From NCBI RefSeq assembly GCF_010093595.1, contig NW_022985452.1:434001-498000 (forward strand): a stretch of 64,000 bases of DNA, in the 5' to 3' direction. Positions within the stretch are counted from its first letter, which is position 1. Each line of letters starts with the position of its first letter. This document shows positions 1-11,729 of this stretch, one piece after another. The notes below the pieces were generated by a model. The model was not told the DNA's origin and made no database searches. It worked only from the letters and a program-made list of their open reading frames with translations. Origin of the DNA: Mytilinidion resinicola (lineage: Eukaryota > Ascomycota > Dothideomycetes > Mytilinidiales > Mytilinidiaceae). A program made the position numbers and the translations under genes.

Positions 1-602
1 GTCGCCGCGGCGTGAGCCCTGTACTCAGCAGTACCCTTCCGTGGATGGAGATAGCGGTGGTTCTTAGGATGGCCTGTGTATGTGCCCTTTCTCACCTCAC
101 AGCCGGCATCCTCGGCGGCTTCTTGGGCTTTTTCCTTCGTCTCTGTAGCCCGGGCGAATACTGCGGCAGCTGTCTCACGGAACTCGCTGGCCTTGCGCTC
201 CTCGACCTGGAGATCCACGATGGGGAGAGTGGGCTTGCCTTGCTCATTACATGGAGTATCAGTATCTCTGATGCTATTCAAGAACTCCTACATGTCAAAA
301 TCATCCCGAGCGGAAGACGTGCTAGCGCTGGGAGAATGCCGTTCGCTCGAGCCTTACTCCGCTTATACTAAGACATGGTTGAGCTTTGCGCGCTCCATGT
401 CAATGCTAAGTAGATCATAAGCGTTTTGGATGTCCTTGAACTTTCCTTCGCTGTGTGATCGTTCCTTTTGATACCGTACCTTGTCTGGATGATGGGGTAG
501 AGCGAGACGGTGGTATGCAGAACGGATGCCATTCTCATCCGCACTGTGAGAAACGCCTAGGGTTGCGTAGGGATTGAGAAGGCTCGGCATAATTATGATC
601 AT
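1..602 (-). pseudogene. J-domain (DnaJ-like) protein, decayed, runs off the left edge
   Basis: The first 79 codons (602 down to 366) encode a J domain with the HPD tripeptide (sequence ALPHHPDKV) and the usual flanking helices. The reading frame then meets TAA (365-363), TAA (356-354) and TAG (290-288), yet the same frame continues beyond all three with coding-like sequence, including a charged stretch (LQVEERKASEFRE) at about 220-150 and on to the window edge. All three stops become Gln codons if one C-to-T change is reversed (CAA, CAA, CAG), and each would be a CpA-to-TpA change. Known: J domains stimulate Hsp70 ATPase. Inferred: a RIP-type or spontaneous pseudogene of a multicopy family; an intact relative lies at 33295-34371. 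An intron spanning the stops is the alternative, but frame continuity argues against it. Confidence 0.7.
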
Positions 603-1658
603 GCTGTTGCTAATGGTTCGACGGAAGTATTAAGAGAGTTCCATGCTTGACGCTCTGATATCTGCTATTGAAAGTTTCTTCTTCAATTTCCCACATAAAG
701 TGAGAGAATCAATGAAAAAAGGTAGATGTTTGATATTTGGTGTGCCTCGGAAAAATCCTCATCGAACACACATTTAAGAAGATATTGGGGAAAGATTGGG
801 TAGGGATGTGCAAGGAGAATTGGAAAGGGGAAGTGGGAACACGGCGCGATGTGAAGGATGTTGTCTAAGCAGACCGCCCCATTTCAAAATTCCTTCGTCC
901 CCGACCCATGCATGGCCCCGGTCCCCGGAGCCGTCCCACAGGAGGACGTCCCTCACTCCCGGCCATACGCCTTGGGCAGCCCCGGTTGACAGCGACGTTG
1001 CAAGAACCGCCTACTTGCGCCGGGACCTGAGACAGGTTGCCGGACTGTTGTGCTGAGGATTGGCTTGCAGGACGTGACCCCATTTGACGAGGATCATGAA
1101 GGCTGTGGTAGACCCGCCGAGCAGAGGCCCCGGAATGCTGGTGCCAATGAACCTTGGAAGGCCAAGGAGTCCCCGCTCCAGGGTGGTGTAAGTCCTGTAA
1201 GTGGTGTAAGTCGGAAGTCGTGAGGTGCAAGTCGTCCCAAACCACATACCTCTAATCCCCAAACCCAATCCCCAATCCTATGTCCCATGTCCCATCTCCA
1301 ACTCCCAACTCTTGAACCCCAACTCCCGTATCCCAAACCCCATGCCCCAATCAGTCGTAAGTCCGTAAGTCGTGAGTCGTATGTCGGATGTCGTCCAAAA
1401 ATCCATTGGTGGAAGACCGCTCGAGAGGCCGAAGGTCTGAGATGAATAATGATTAGCTTCCAATTGGTGAAAGAGATTAAGCAAGGGATAGTGAAAGCAT
1501 GTCATGTTTGAATCAGAGAGAAGATTAGTCCTTTAATCATCAGTGCTAGCCAAGCAGGTCACAACGTCAGGCAGCCAATCCAATCATACATGCGCAAACG
1601 ACTTCAAGGTTTTGGTTGTCCTGTCGCAATGCATGAAGGATAGGCGCCATCAGGAGAG
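603..1658. other. Intergenic, with low-complexity tract at about 1160-1400
   Basis: No convincing gene. Between about 1180 and 1400 the DNA is degenerate short-repeat sequence: GTAAGTCGT-type words on one side and runs built of TCCCAACTCCC and ATGTCCC words on the other. The open frames here are short and follow the repeats. Nothing else recognised. Confidence 0.5.
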
Positions 1659-1781
1659 TTAGTCAAGGCCGGTCTCGGTCTAAGGATTGTCCTCATCATT
1701 ACAGGTAGGAGGGAGGATGGTACGAGATGAAACGCTTACCGTTTGCGGAACAGGTGAGGTTGGCTTGGTGTCGGCCGCCAT
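1659..1781 (-). CDS. Possible two-exon micropeptide gene
   Basis: Exon 1 (1781-1740) starts ATGGCGGCCGAC and ends at a strong GTAAGC donor; exon 2 (1679-1659) follows a CTTAG acceptor and ends at TAA, giving a 20-residue peptide (starts MAADTKPTSP). A TATAAA box lies upstream on the same strand at 1978-1973, and a 37-codon upstream ORF occupies 1908-1795. The splice sites and TATA box are visible; no family is recognised, and the transcript could equally be non-coding or encode only the upstream ORF. Confidence 0.25.
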
Positions 1782-2850
1782 GAGAAGAATCCAGTCAGAT
1801 CGAATCCAAAGGGTGAGATGGATGGGCAGAGTGTTGTTGGAGTGAGGAAGGATGGTCAAGGCTGTCGAAGAGTGGAGGAGTGATGAGGTGAAGGGGAGAA
1901 GTCGACATTTTTTCAAAGAGAAGGAGGAGGAAGAGGTTGTTGAGAGCTGGAAAATTGGGGGGCGGGCGAGGCTTTATAGCCAAAACTTTGCTGCCAAGCC
2001 TGATCACGCCACCGTCCAGGCAGCAGTTTGCAGAGGATTCTATGAGCTCTGTGACGTCAGTGGCGTCAGGTGAAGTTGACTCTGTCAAGTCTGCTGCTTC
2101 ACTGCGCCCGCGGTCGCCATGGGCGCGCCGATGGCAAGGTGAAGGGATCACTTCCTTGAGGAATGCGAAATTGTCTCCTATGTGGCCCTCATAAGCTCTC
2201 ACCAGTTCGTGCGCATATCTGTTTTAGTGGTGATGGAATGCCAGACCAAAAAATGTTGGGATTTGGAACTGCATCCAATTACCCCTCACACTCTGCGTGC
2301 CCCTTTTGTCACAACTTGTAACTAGACAGCCCCACGCTGCAGCTTTAGTAGTGACTTTGAGCTGTTCCCTAAGAGCCTCGCTGACTTACTTTGAGGTGGC
2401 TCAAGCAAAATTGTCTGTCTGTCTTGGTCGGGAAAATTCTCCCATAGAATTACGCTTCGGTGCCCAAAACGACTTCAGATCTTGCGAAAGATCAAATCGC
2501 CTGTGTTTGAGAAGGCCCCAAGTATACGAATGGAATGCAGCATCATATGGCAAAGTTTTTCAGCCTTTGGCACGTCCGTGTTCAAGTTCTATATCAGTGG
2601 CATGGCTCATTCCCCGTCAACACGTGGCCATTTTTGCGCGTATTTTAGACGTTCACAAGCACGTGGAGCTATCAGAACTTCATGATACATAACAGGCTCC
2701 CCAAAGGACATAGAGTCCTACTGAAATCTATCTCAGGATGGAAGGGGTTGGAAAAAGGGGATACACATCACGTAACCCTAGACACCATCCTACCCTCTCT
2801 GCAGTGTGGTCAGTGACATAATTCAGACCCTGTACTCTCGTACTATTCTC
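1782..2850. other. Intergenic, nothing recognised
   Basis: Holds the TATA box and possible leader of the micropeptide candidate (1973-1978). Open frames of up to 131 codons exist at 2297-2692 on the + strand but show no domain, composition or splice structure that I can support. Confidence 0.4.
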
Positions 2851-3225
2851 TCAGTGTCTATGAAAGTTATGTAGTTGCTTAACTAGGGTGGCTTGCTTTG
2901 CCGATATCATATCACACCTCCCGCAGACCCGCATGGCTATGAGATCCTCTGGCTGAATTAGATCTCTACGCTCATTCCACGGTTGTGGAATAGCAAAGGT
3001 CGAAAGCTGAGGATTTAAGTCAGTAAGACGCGGAAAAGATATGAGGGCTTGAAAAGCATAAGAAGAAAGTTTGGGCAAAGTGAGAGAATTCTGAGTAGCG
3101 CGGAGCCATCGCCGAGCTCGCTAGACACAAGGATGACATGCTTGAGGCAAAGGGAAGCTAAGCAAAACATCCGCTTGGAAAGAACATTCAAAAAGGACCA
3201 GAAGGCTCGTAGGAAGGCGTTGGAT
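2851..3225 (-). pseudogene. F-box/LRR-like protein remnant
   Basis: Minus-strand frames here read like the leucine-rich C-terminal part of a fungal F-box protein (for example FQALISFPRLTDL and an upstream segment with LASLCLKHVILV), but the two pieces lie in different frames and are joined only by a frameshift around 3100. No F-box motif is present. It neighbours a clearer F-box pseudogene at 3477-4902, and I infer a decayed paralogue. Confidence 0.35.
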
Positions 3226-3476
3226 ATGTAATCAATTTACCTTGCCGGCGGAGATCCGGTCTTGCAGTTCACTCTGGCTGTCATCACGGCTTGATCAGGA
3301 GAGATAGCAAATACGACTCGAACTCGTTATGCGCGGGCACTAGTATATCTAAGAAAATTTTCGAGGAAGGAACAACATCTTGAATGCTCTATGTTTTGTA
3401 TCGCTTTACGAGAAATAGAATCTCTGACCCAGAACGCATACCAAATCAACAAGGCGACGAAGTACGATATGGGCGC
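3226..3476. other. Intergenic, nothing recognised
   Basis: No coding or repeat signal that I can support. Confidence 0.4.
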
Positions 3477-4902
3477 TCAAGGCCAATAGCTCAGATCCCT
3501 GTCTTCTAACAAAACCTCATATCTGTATGCTAGAGCCACTCCCGCCTTCTCGTATCGCCTCTGCAGGTTGTCTTTGTCGAACTCCAACCTATACAATTCT
3601 GAGCTATCGGTCACCTCAATGTCCTCATCATAGGCCTTATCCACCAGATGGATGCGCCGAAGATGCGGAAGGTAGTCCGGAAGCAAAGGAAGCAGATGTT
3701 TAAAAGGTTGGAGATCGGGATCGCTCCTTTCATGTTCTAACCCTTGCCATTAAAGATTCAACTCATGAACATACAACCACATAAGGAGTCTTAATGACTC
3801 AAGAGATTTTGGGAGACCTCGTACCATCTGCCAAGTGACATCTTCGGGTTGCTGCTGTCCAAGTGGTAGAGACCAACCGTCTGTACGGAATTCCAGCCGC
3901 GTGAGCTTTTCAAAGTCGGCAAAGGAGGGCGACAATTGCTCAAGGTCCCAGTCCAGTGTGAGACCCTCCAGAGTATCGTGATGAATGCGGAGCCTGCGAA
4001 GCAGTCTTTCTATAGCGAAGGATTCTTCTCCCTTTACGGCACAGTGAAATCTCCTCAGCCCTTTGAAGGATCACAAGAATGGCACGAGGATGTATTCGTG
4101 ACTCTGACCCTGGATAGAGACGTCTGTGATATTCGAAAGCGCTCGGAAGTTGGCAAACATGTTGTCGTACCGCATGAGCTGTACGTTCGAGCGTTCGTCG
4201 AGTTCGTCTCCATTGTTCTTGATGCAGAGCTTCTGCAGCGAGGGAAAACACAGCAAAGAAGCGTCGTGTTGCCGTCCGGCGACTAATAGACCAGTGCGTA
4301 TAATGCTGTGGTCTTCAACGCCACCGCCTCCTACTTCTAGGAACTTGAGGGAATTCAAAATTGGCCTCGTGGGGATTTGAGCTAGCTTGGGTAAAAGACC
4401 CAGGACGGCTCGCAGGTCCACCTCCAACCGGAGCTCTTGCAGGCCCGGCACGAGGGAAAGAAGACCCGCAAGCAGGGCCACGAACTGTTTCTTCTGTATC
4501 CCGGCGAGCTAGAGTAGTCTTGGAAGATTCATGCCATTGACATGCTCTAGTAGCTCAGCCCATGCGGATTGTTTCGCACGCCATGTACGGTTACGCTTTT
4601 GGGTAGCGTACGTCGTCACGCTCAGCTTCTGAACACGGTTTGCGAGACCAGGCTTCGCGTGGAGAGTTTGAAAAAGCGATGCGGCATGGTGTTTCGCGGG
4701 ACGAAGGTCAAGCATGAGGTTGACATTTCGAAATAAGACATCTTGCGTGCATCTGGCGAACTGCTTGGAGACAAGGGCATAATCCCTTAGATGTCGGTTG
4801 TGGTAGTCCTTATTGCCTGCTGTGCCAGTAGGACATGACCTCGGTGAGCAACTCGTCGGGCAAGCCCTCGATAGTCGTAGTCTGGTGGTGATTGGCGCTC
4901 AT
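3477..4902 (-). pseudogene. F-box protein with LRR-like tail, multiply disabled
   Basis: The start at 4902 leads directly into an F-box (IEGLPDELLTEVMSYW, residues about 11-26), followed after a one-base frameshift near 4820 by the typical second half (DYALVSKQFARC). The same frame then runs to 3477 with a leucine-rich region, interrupted by TAG (4511-4509), TGA (4073-4071) and TAA (3752-3750). Reading through each stop restores smooth sequence (e.g. LPRLL-stop-LAGIQKK), and each is one C-to-T step from CAG, CGA and CAA. Known: F-box proteins recruit substrates to SCF ubiquitin ligases. Inferred: a dead copy of a multicopy family. Total about 470 codons if continuous, a usual size for this group. 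Confidence 0.75.
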
Positions 4903-5519
4903 AGTTGCGATGCGTCGTGGCTTCAAAGATGATGCAAATAGAAGAAACGAAGGCAATATCAGCTATGTCCAGGCGGCTATGTGAAGGCAATGTTGGCGGC
5001 AATTGTAGAGATGGTGCGGGCGGTGGTGGCGGTGGTGGTGGTGGTGGTATGTTAGGTTGTTGATGGCGTTGGTGATGAAGAACAAGCTACTTGTGAGCTT
5101 TCAATAAAAATGTTCTAGACTTCCAAGGGATAGGCCCCAAGTCACTGTTTAAGTGCTTGAACTTACACTGGTGGACAAAGTGAACGTAGAAGGTGAGGCT
5201 ATATACAAGAGGTGACACGTGCCTGCCGTGGCCCTCACCGCTACTCCCTGACAACGTTCCCGCGAGTGTTCCCATGTGCCTGCAACTCCACGATCCTCTC
5301 TCGTAGGTGTACTCTGATCCACGGCCTCGCAATCATCTGATCATAATTACCTTCACCTCGACAGGTATGCAAGTTGTTTGTCTTGTTATATAGGAGTGGC
5401 CAAAGGCCGGTCTGATGATTGTACCAATGAAGCTATCAAACTAGGACATGCCTGCTGAAGCTCCACTAGAGAGCCAAAGGGCGACAGGATTCATAGCAAG
5501 CCCTTTGCCGCGACGAATA
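4903..5519. repeat. Intergenic with (GGT)n microsatellite at about 5020-5048
   Basis: Roughly nine GGT-type triplets occur just upstream of the F-box pseudogene start. The rest shows no supported gene. Confidence 0.6.
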
Positions 5520-5845
5520 TTACAGCAAACTAAGACGTATGATATGTGATGTTAGCGACGACAGTTTTGTGTGGAGGTTTGAGAGTTGGAGGTTCCTAAT
5601 CACTACCTCAACTCCTGCTTCCTACAGGCATGCTGCAAGACTGTCGTTCATCAATTCCGCCTCGACACCAGGACGAAGTAGATTGATATTTTGTCCAGAC
5701 CTTGAATCGTAGCCTTCCTGAGTGTTACTGAAACTAATGTAACGAATATTGAGCGGAACTTTGTCGTCTTGGAGTCATGGGATGAGGCAGCGAAGGGTTT
5801 CCAGATCAGGATCGTTCTTGTCCTCATCAGCTGACTTGCCGGAGG
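5520..5845 (-). pseudogene. C-terminal fragment of a second F-box-like paralogue
   Basis: One continuous minus frame resembles the end of the F-box pseudogene at 3477-4902: both share a (N/S)DPDL-type segment followed by a leucine-rich stretch, a hydrophobic region and an Arg/Val-rich tail (here EAGVEVVIRNL). It is interrupted by TGA (5777-5775) and TAG (5624-5622); both revert to Arg/Gln codons by one C-to-T reversal. Its N-terminal half is not recognisable upstream. Confidence 0.5.
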
Positions 5846-7389
5846 CAGAAACTCACTCTGGATTGAATGTGTGATAACTTCCAGTCAAGAAATTTCAAGC
5901 TGCTAAGTGACATCGGTGGAGAAAGGGCAAGCATTTGGACGGTGATTCCTGAGGCACATTATGGATTAACCTAAGGTTCAGATGACTGTTTTCTGACCCA
6001 GAAGTTTACTTGATATCGTGAGAGTCCAGAGGTGGCCGTTGGTAGAGAGATTTGGGCCTCCATGCCTGAACTTGGGGTGGCTGCGAGATTGACGCAACGT
6101 GAGCAAGAGCCCTTATACGAGTGAGGTGAGAGAAATAAGGAAGATGCTGCCTAGGAAGAGAGCGAATGCGTTCTCATAAATGATTAGCCTACTACCCTAA
6201 TGGACAGCCCTAGAAGGCGCAAACAAGCAAGCAATCAGGGCAGCTGATTCTGAACACTTGTATTGAGTAGTCTATTCGATTCGATCGAAGCGCGCATCGC
6301 AGAAGGCGCCTTCGCCTCGTTTTAGTAGTGTTGAAGGGGGGTCGACGTCGGGATAAGGAATGCCGGATCTCGGCCTGGCACCACTCCATGACGACGACTT
6401 GCAGCTGTCCTTTTCCGCCCATCCCTTCCCTGTGTCATCTTTTGTTGTCGCTTGTTTCGCTCAACACCTTTGCTTCCTGAAATAATGATATATGAATATA
6501 TTTCCACGTGAGTAGGATGTCTGTATCCCCTTCAGCCAATCGTCAGTGTCGGTGCACATTTTACCGAAAAGATAAGAATGTCTTGCCCAGTTTAGATGAT
6601 AGGATTGACTGAATCTTGTCTCATATATACTAGACTCGAGTTGAATAGATCATCCTACTGATCCTCACTCCGCCGTAGCTCATTAAAATTGCGAAGATCT
6701 GATTCAAGACCTTGAACATCCTTCAAAGCAACAGCTGTATATGAGCACAAGCGCACGATAAAACACTGACCACCAATCTGCGCTCAAAGTTCCTGCAGGA
6801 TTGTTCAGAGGATCAATCACGCATGACTCGCCTAGATACACCGCCGCGCTCCGTCCCGTTTTCCCTAGGATCTGCTTCCTCCAAGGCGGTCTAGTTCAGC
6901 GTATGCATAAGGCGCTGCATAAGGGGCACCGCACAAGGCACATTGGAAATCCGCAAAGACGCCTACTTCACCTTTCAATTGCGGCATCACCCTGGATAGC
7001 TTACGACTTAGTCAAAGGGGTACGCGTCGTTGCCGCACGTTACCGCTGTTAGGTCTTGGCATTGCGAAATCCGCTATAGTCGTCTCTTCCCTCACCATCT
7101 TCCCGGACTCTCCAATATTTCCTGGGACCGAAAACACGGCAACCGACGTCAAATACAAGCATAGGCTTACGATCCGGAACGCAGCCATAAATAACGCGGC
7201 GATCATCTTTCTACCACCTCAATTTACTGTTAGGCCTGCGAAAGGTACCCATTCCGCTCTCGCATCTCGGGTTGAATCCGCGGCTTTCAGCTTCCAGACA
7301 TCGACGAATCATACCGCCTTTACGTCCATCTGTGCTTTAAATTTTCGTTGAGGGTTTCGCCCGTCTCTCTATTTGACGCAATCATCAAG
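5846..7389. other. Intergenic, nothing recognised
   Basis: Open frames of 60-83 codons exist on both strands (around 6210-6507 and 6801-7206) but none has a domain, splice support or family resemblance. The last 200 bases presumably hold the promoter of the gene at 7390. Confidence 0.4.
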
Positions 7390-8200
7390 ATGCCTCACAC
7401 ATTTACTCACGCCTCCACCACCTATCTCCACCTAATACTACACGCAAGTTCCCTCCTTCTTACTTTTCCCGCGCCCTTCCTCTTCTTTCTCTCCCTTTAC
7501 GCGCTCCTCGTCGCTAGCATAACCTCCCCTTTTACCCTCCTCTGGCCGTACATCCTCTCTTCGATATCCACCGGTTATATTCTCTCTCTCGAACGACGCG
7601 CGCTGGGTGCGAGGACTCTGACTCGGCGATGGTATGGAAGGCTGCAGGGATACCGAGTGACAGCTCTGCTCGTGGTATATCTTCCTTTTGTGGTGGCGGC
7701 TATTTTTTCGCGGGGAATGCGGATGATGATTGCGGAGGTGGTGGGGTACAGCAATATGTTCTGGGAGATAATTGGGTGGTTAAATGTGGCACATTGGTAA
7801 GTAGTGCTCTGCTTTCTTCTTCTGTCGCATGATAGATGCCTCGTGCTGGCGCTATGTCCGCGACTGGTTTGCTTGCTACTCTCATAAGTTCACAGGCTTT
7901 TCTACTTCGCCAATGACTCCCTCTACCCTTCTCGTTCACCCTAGTGTTCTCCACTTTTCAGCTAAATACCTGCCATACCCGCCGAAAGCTAACCCTCCTA
8001 GGCTTCTTGCCCTCCTCAGCGCGGCATACACCCCTTTCTACCATCTCCCTCGGCAACCAACTAGCCCCCTCCCATCCTACAACGGTGAAATCCCCCTGCC
8101 GACCGATTCGCGCTACACCGATGAGCGACTCGACGACAATGTCAACCCAGAAGACGATTCAGACATGCCACTACCAGCAGTTCCTCAACCTTATTCCTAG
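7390..8200 (+). CDS. Small membrane protein, unknown function (3' structure uncertain)
   Basis: Exon 1 (7390-7796) begins at ATG in a good context (CAAGATG) and encodes 135 residues with three to four hydrophobic segments (about 15-60 and 95-120), a basic loop between them and no recognised domain. It ends at a consensus GTAAGT donor (7797). Two 3' models fit: an acceptor near 7893 gives a short tail (LFYFANDSLYPSRSP) and a stop near 7942; an acceptor at 7942 joins in frame to a longer Pro- and Asp-rich tail ending at 8200. The tail is coding-like, so I list the longer extent. An upstream in-frame start at 7348 is not ATG. Confidence 0.5.
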
Positions 8201-8533
8201 AGTGCAGATATCGAAGCGCAAACGGGTGGAGGTCGTGGGCGGATTCGTTAAGATCATTCGAGGAGAAGAGAGGAGAAGAGGGGTAGAGGTTTTTAGTACT
8301 CGGGTTAGGAAGCGTAAGAAACATTGGATAACTAGTGTGGGGTCTATAATGATTCAAAGTCGCATCCCCGTATTACCCACCAGCCTCTAATCATGACCAG
8401 ATGTGTTGACGCCGCCTTTCTCAACCTACCCCGCGCCTCGTCCTCAACAAATCCACCGTCATCTATCATCGAAATTTCCTCCCGAAGCCCTCAAGCCCTC
8501 GATCCTCCCCTCTCAACTCCCCAAAACCCCCCA
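8201..8533. other. Intergenic between convergent genes, nothing recognised
   Basis: The 3' flanks of the small membrane protein gene and of the 638-residue membrane protein gene meet here. Only short frames are present. Confidence 0.4.
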
Positions 8534-10506
8534 CTACCCACCCCCCGCATGCGGCACAAATCCCGTCCACCCCACCGTCCTATACGTCCCATCCACCGCA
8601 CTCCGCAACCCCGCAAAACACTCGCCCACCACAAACACCCTCCCGCCCATATACGCGGGTAGCAACACAAACGTATCCATCGTCATGAACGACACCCAGA
8701 GCGCGTCAAAGACCCAAGTCACACCAGGCCAGGACCATATCGTCGTTGGGCGCGTCCCTAAATTCCAGAGCAGCCCCATCGTCGTCGCAGCGGGGAAAGC
8801 GGCGAAGGCGAGCCCGGACGCGCGCCACATCCACTTCTCGACCGGGGTGGCGAAGTGCGCGTTCCAGGCGGCGAGGTGGACGGCGCCGTAGCAGGCGCCC
8901 ATTACGGCGGCGGCGAGGTAAGAGCTCGAGCGGTTGATGAGCTCGTCGCGGGACGAGGTGAAGAGGGTGGCGGTGCCTTGGATGACGTGGTTGGTGCGGC
9001 GCGGCACGACGAAGAGGTCGTCGATGTCGTTGGAGAGGGAGATGGTGTGGACGTTTGAGCGGCGGATGGAGTGGGGAGGGCGGTAAGGGGAGGGAGGTGG
9101 TGATGGATTTGGGGATGGATTTGAGGACGGGTTTGGGGACGGGGTAGGAGACGGGGTAGGAGACCGGGTAGGAGACGGGGTAGGAGACGGTGGAGTTGTG
9201 GAGACATCAGGTTGTGGAGGAGTGCTGGGGGGAGGTGCTGGAGATGGGGGGGTTGATGGTACGTCCCTGGCATCGTCGCTTGATGCTGTCGTTTCCACGG
9301 AATTATCCAGACTCGCCAACGCTCTCTTCATACGAAGGAGTTGCTGTTCCATCCTCGCTTGTATCGGTGGCGTAGCTAGCTGGGGAAACGTCTTTTTGAA
9401 CCACCCATCATCAGTCCACCTCGCTCCTGGAATTTCTGGAGTGGACTTATAGTCGTCAAGAGCTCGCTTTACCGAGTACGCCCACCGCGTTCGCCGGCTC
9501 TGGAAATAAATGAAATCAGACTGCTTGCGGCGAATCAATCCAATGTCAACACTCTCGTCCTAACCGAAAGTCAGCAACTACCTCCTTATCCCCACACATT
9601 CGTGGTTTTACATACCTTATCAACAGTCACAACCCACAAAGCAACTAGATCTCGTATTCGCTCGTCTTCCAAAATAATAGGATACTCCGCGTCATAGGGC
9701 TTCCGCAACCAAAACCAATACATCCCAAACGCACACCCCACATGCGCCAGCACATGGATCTCCAACAACGTCACGGGCAGGTGCTGCACCAACCGCGCGA
9801 GGGTCTGCAGCAGGAACCAGCCCGCTTGCAGACACACGAGGATTTTGGTGCCGGTATCGGCTTTGCTTTTGTCCATCATAGTCACCGCGGGGACGGGTAA
9901 CAAGTTTAGTTTCGCGAGCGCCAGGAGCCCATCCGGCGTGAAGGTAAGGATGGGCGTGGGCCAGAAGGTGGAAGAGTGGACAGCGAACCCGCCGCTGGTG
10001 GCGAAGAAGGCGGCTTCGGTCGTCCATTTTTCGACGGTCTGCTTGGGAGCTGGTTTTTGCGCTGGGGCTGTCGTGACTCCCGGTGCGATTTCAGCATCAG
10101 CGCCTTCGTCCACGCTAGCGGCAGCAGCTTTGTCTGCAAGGATTTTGTTCAAAGTGATTTTGAGGGTTTCGGCTGTGTAGCGCTGGCTCCATGCGCAGTA
10201 GAGAACCCATTCGGGTATGAAAATGGCCGCGAGCATCCATTTTAGCCGGCGGATCGACGTGTGCCAAATGCTTCTCTTTGGGTGGACGTTTGGATGATAT
10301 GCTGTCCAAGCACACAAAGCAAGAGTTGTGAGGCTGGATATCAGGATGTTGGCCGTCCCTCGTACATTTGGGGTGCTCACCCAGCCCGACGTGATATTCG
10401 CAGCATCGGTGGTATTTTTGGGGGAGCCTCGAGGGTCTACCAAGGGATGCGCGGAAGATAATGGGGCTTTTGAAACGAAGAAATAAGTGAAAACGAGAAA
10501 TAACAT
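8534..10506 (-). CDS. Fungal polytopic membrane protein, 638 residues, two exons
   Basis: Exon 1 (10506-9616) and exon 2 (9559-8534) are joined through a 56-nt intron (GTATGT...TTAG) and keep frame. The start at 10506 gives a signal-like hydrophobic N terminus (MLFLVFTYFFVS). Next comes a segment typical of an uncharacterised Pezizomycotina family (GWVSTPNVRGT, then HPNVHPKR and RRLKWMLAAIF), several transmembrane segments, a Pro/Ser/Thr-rich spacer at about 400-450 and a last hydrophobic block. I recognise the family pattern but no function is known to me; it is an integral membrane protein by inspection. The Pro-rich spacer is encoded by an internal minisatellite (about 9090-9190). Confidence 0.85.
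9090..9192 (-). repeat. Coding minisatellite (SPTPSPT-type repeats)
   Basis: Plus-strand words GGTAGGAGACGGG and GGGGATGGATTTG recur about seven times inside the second exon of the membrane protein gene, encoding alternating Pro-Thr/Asn-Ser repeats. The unit is a multiple of three, so copy-number change would preserve frame. Confidence 0.75.
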
Positions 10507-11729
10507 GACGATGAGCAAAACTTGAAAGACACCACTTGGGGATCAAGACGGAAGGGAACTCAAAGGGAGCAAAGAAAGGGAGAAGATCGAGCTGTATAAG
10601 ACACCCATCCTGCAGTGAGGCTGAGACATCATGCAGGCGTGCGGCGTAGTTTGTTGGATTATGACAATCACTTACAGCAATCACTGCCGGTAGCAAACAG
10701 GGCGCTTTCATGTGCAGCATCTGGATGTACCGCGAGGCGTTATTTTCTAGATTATTCCCTTTTTGCAGCTGACTTTCGTGGCGTTCTATCAATGTTCAGA
10801 TGCTACGGCCTGCAAACCAACATAGTTGTGCTGTTTAGGGTTCTTCGGCCCTGTGGCTAAGCGCCTGTCAACGTGCCCCCTGCAATGCTGTTTCAGATCA
10901 AAGGTCAGGCGGCAAGGTCGGCAGTAGCGTCATTGGAGGTGATGAGATGAGAAGCTGATAGTAAAGACAAAAAGTGGTGATTAGTGTTAGGATTGTGTTG
11001 AGGTCGTCGTAAATCTTCTAGATGTTCACTGTGTTCTCAGCACTGATTTATCACGCTAAGCCTTGCCCGCCACGCCCGCCTGGATAATTCTTGCATCTTG
11101 GCAACTTAGCAGGGATCTCCCTCCACTCACGCGCGTGCTCCTAACCCCACGGCAGATTCTTTCTGATATCTACACGAATTCTAATAACTGGACACGGATT
11201 AAGACCACGCTGAGTATGGCCGATGATACGTACAATGAAAGGATACCCTCGGGTCTTTGCCAGAAAAGCGCCAATTAGTTTGGGGAAAGATGTGATGAGG
11301 GGTATACTGCTCGGGTATCGGTGGAGCTGCTCAGGTACAGGTAGCGTCAATTGTGTGATTGCGAGATGGTAAAGAGTGGAGTAGATATTGTTTTTGGTTG
11401 GTTCTAGAGTGGTTGAGGGTAGCACGGGGACAGTAAAATGTGGATGAAAGGTACGTGACCAGTATATATTCGGTATCTCTCATGGATGAATAGGTCGGAA
11501 ACGAAGGATGATTTGATACTTTTGCAGTCTTCTTAGTTCTACCCTATGGAAGCCGAATGGGTGTGGATATAAGGATGATTAATACGAGTACGATTAGGGA
11601 AGAGAACGTCGTCACTGCAACGCCCGCTGTGCTAAAGGAAGAGGAAGGGCTGTGGATGGTCGCCGCCAACGCCAGCTCTCAGGACGTATCAGAAAGAACT
11701 CCAAGAGCAAAGAAACAAAGGCCGCAAAT
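10507..11729. other. Intergenic, nothing recognised
   Basis: Upstream region of the 638-residue membrane gene and 3' flank of the DUF4112 gene. Frames up to 225 codons running through 10115-10792 are an antisense/5' extension of the membrane gene region and show no family resemblance. Confidence 0.4.

Noticed and set aside
4903..5332. Minus-strand frames of 71-81 codons near the (GGT)n tract
   Set aside because: One overlaps the F-box start in another frame and the other lacks any supporting feature.
7829..8200. Separate gene starting at 7829
   Set aside because: More simply the 3' exon of the membrane protein gene; the start lies inside the likely intron.
10115..10792. 225-codon minus frame overlapping the membrane protein gene
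   Set aside because: Different frame from the well-supported exon and no family resemblance.
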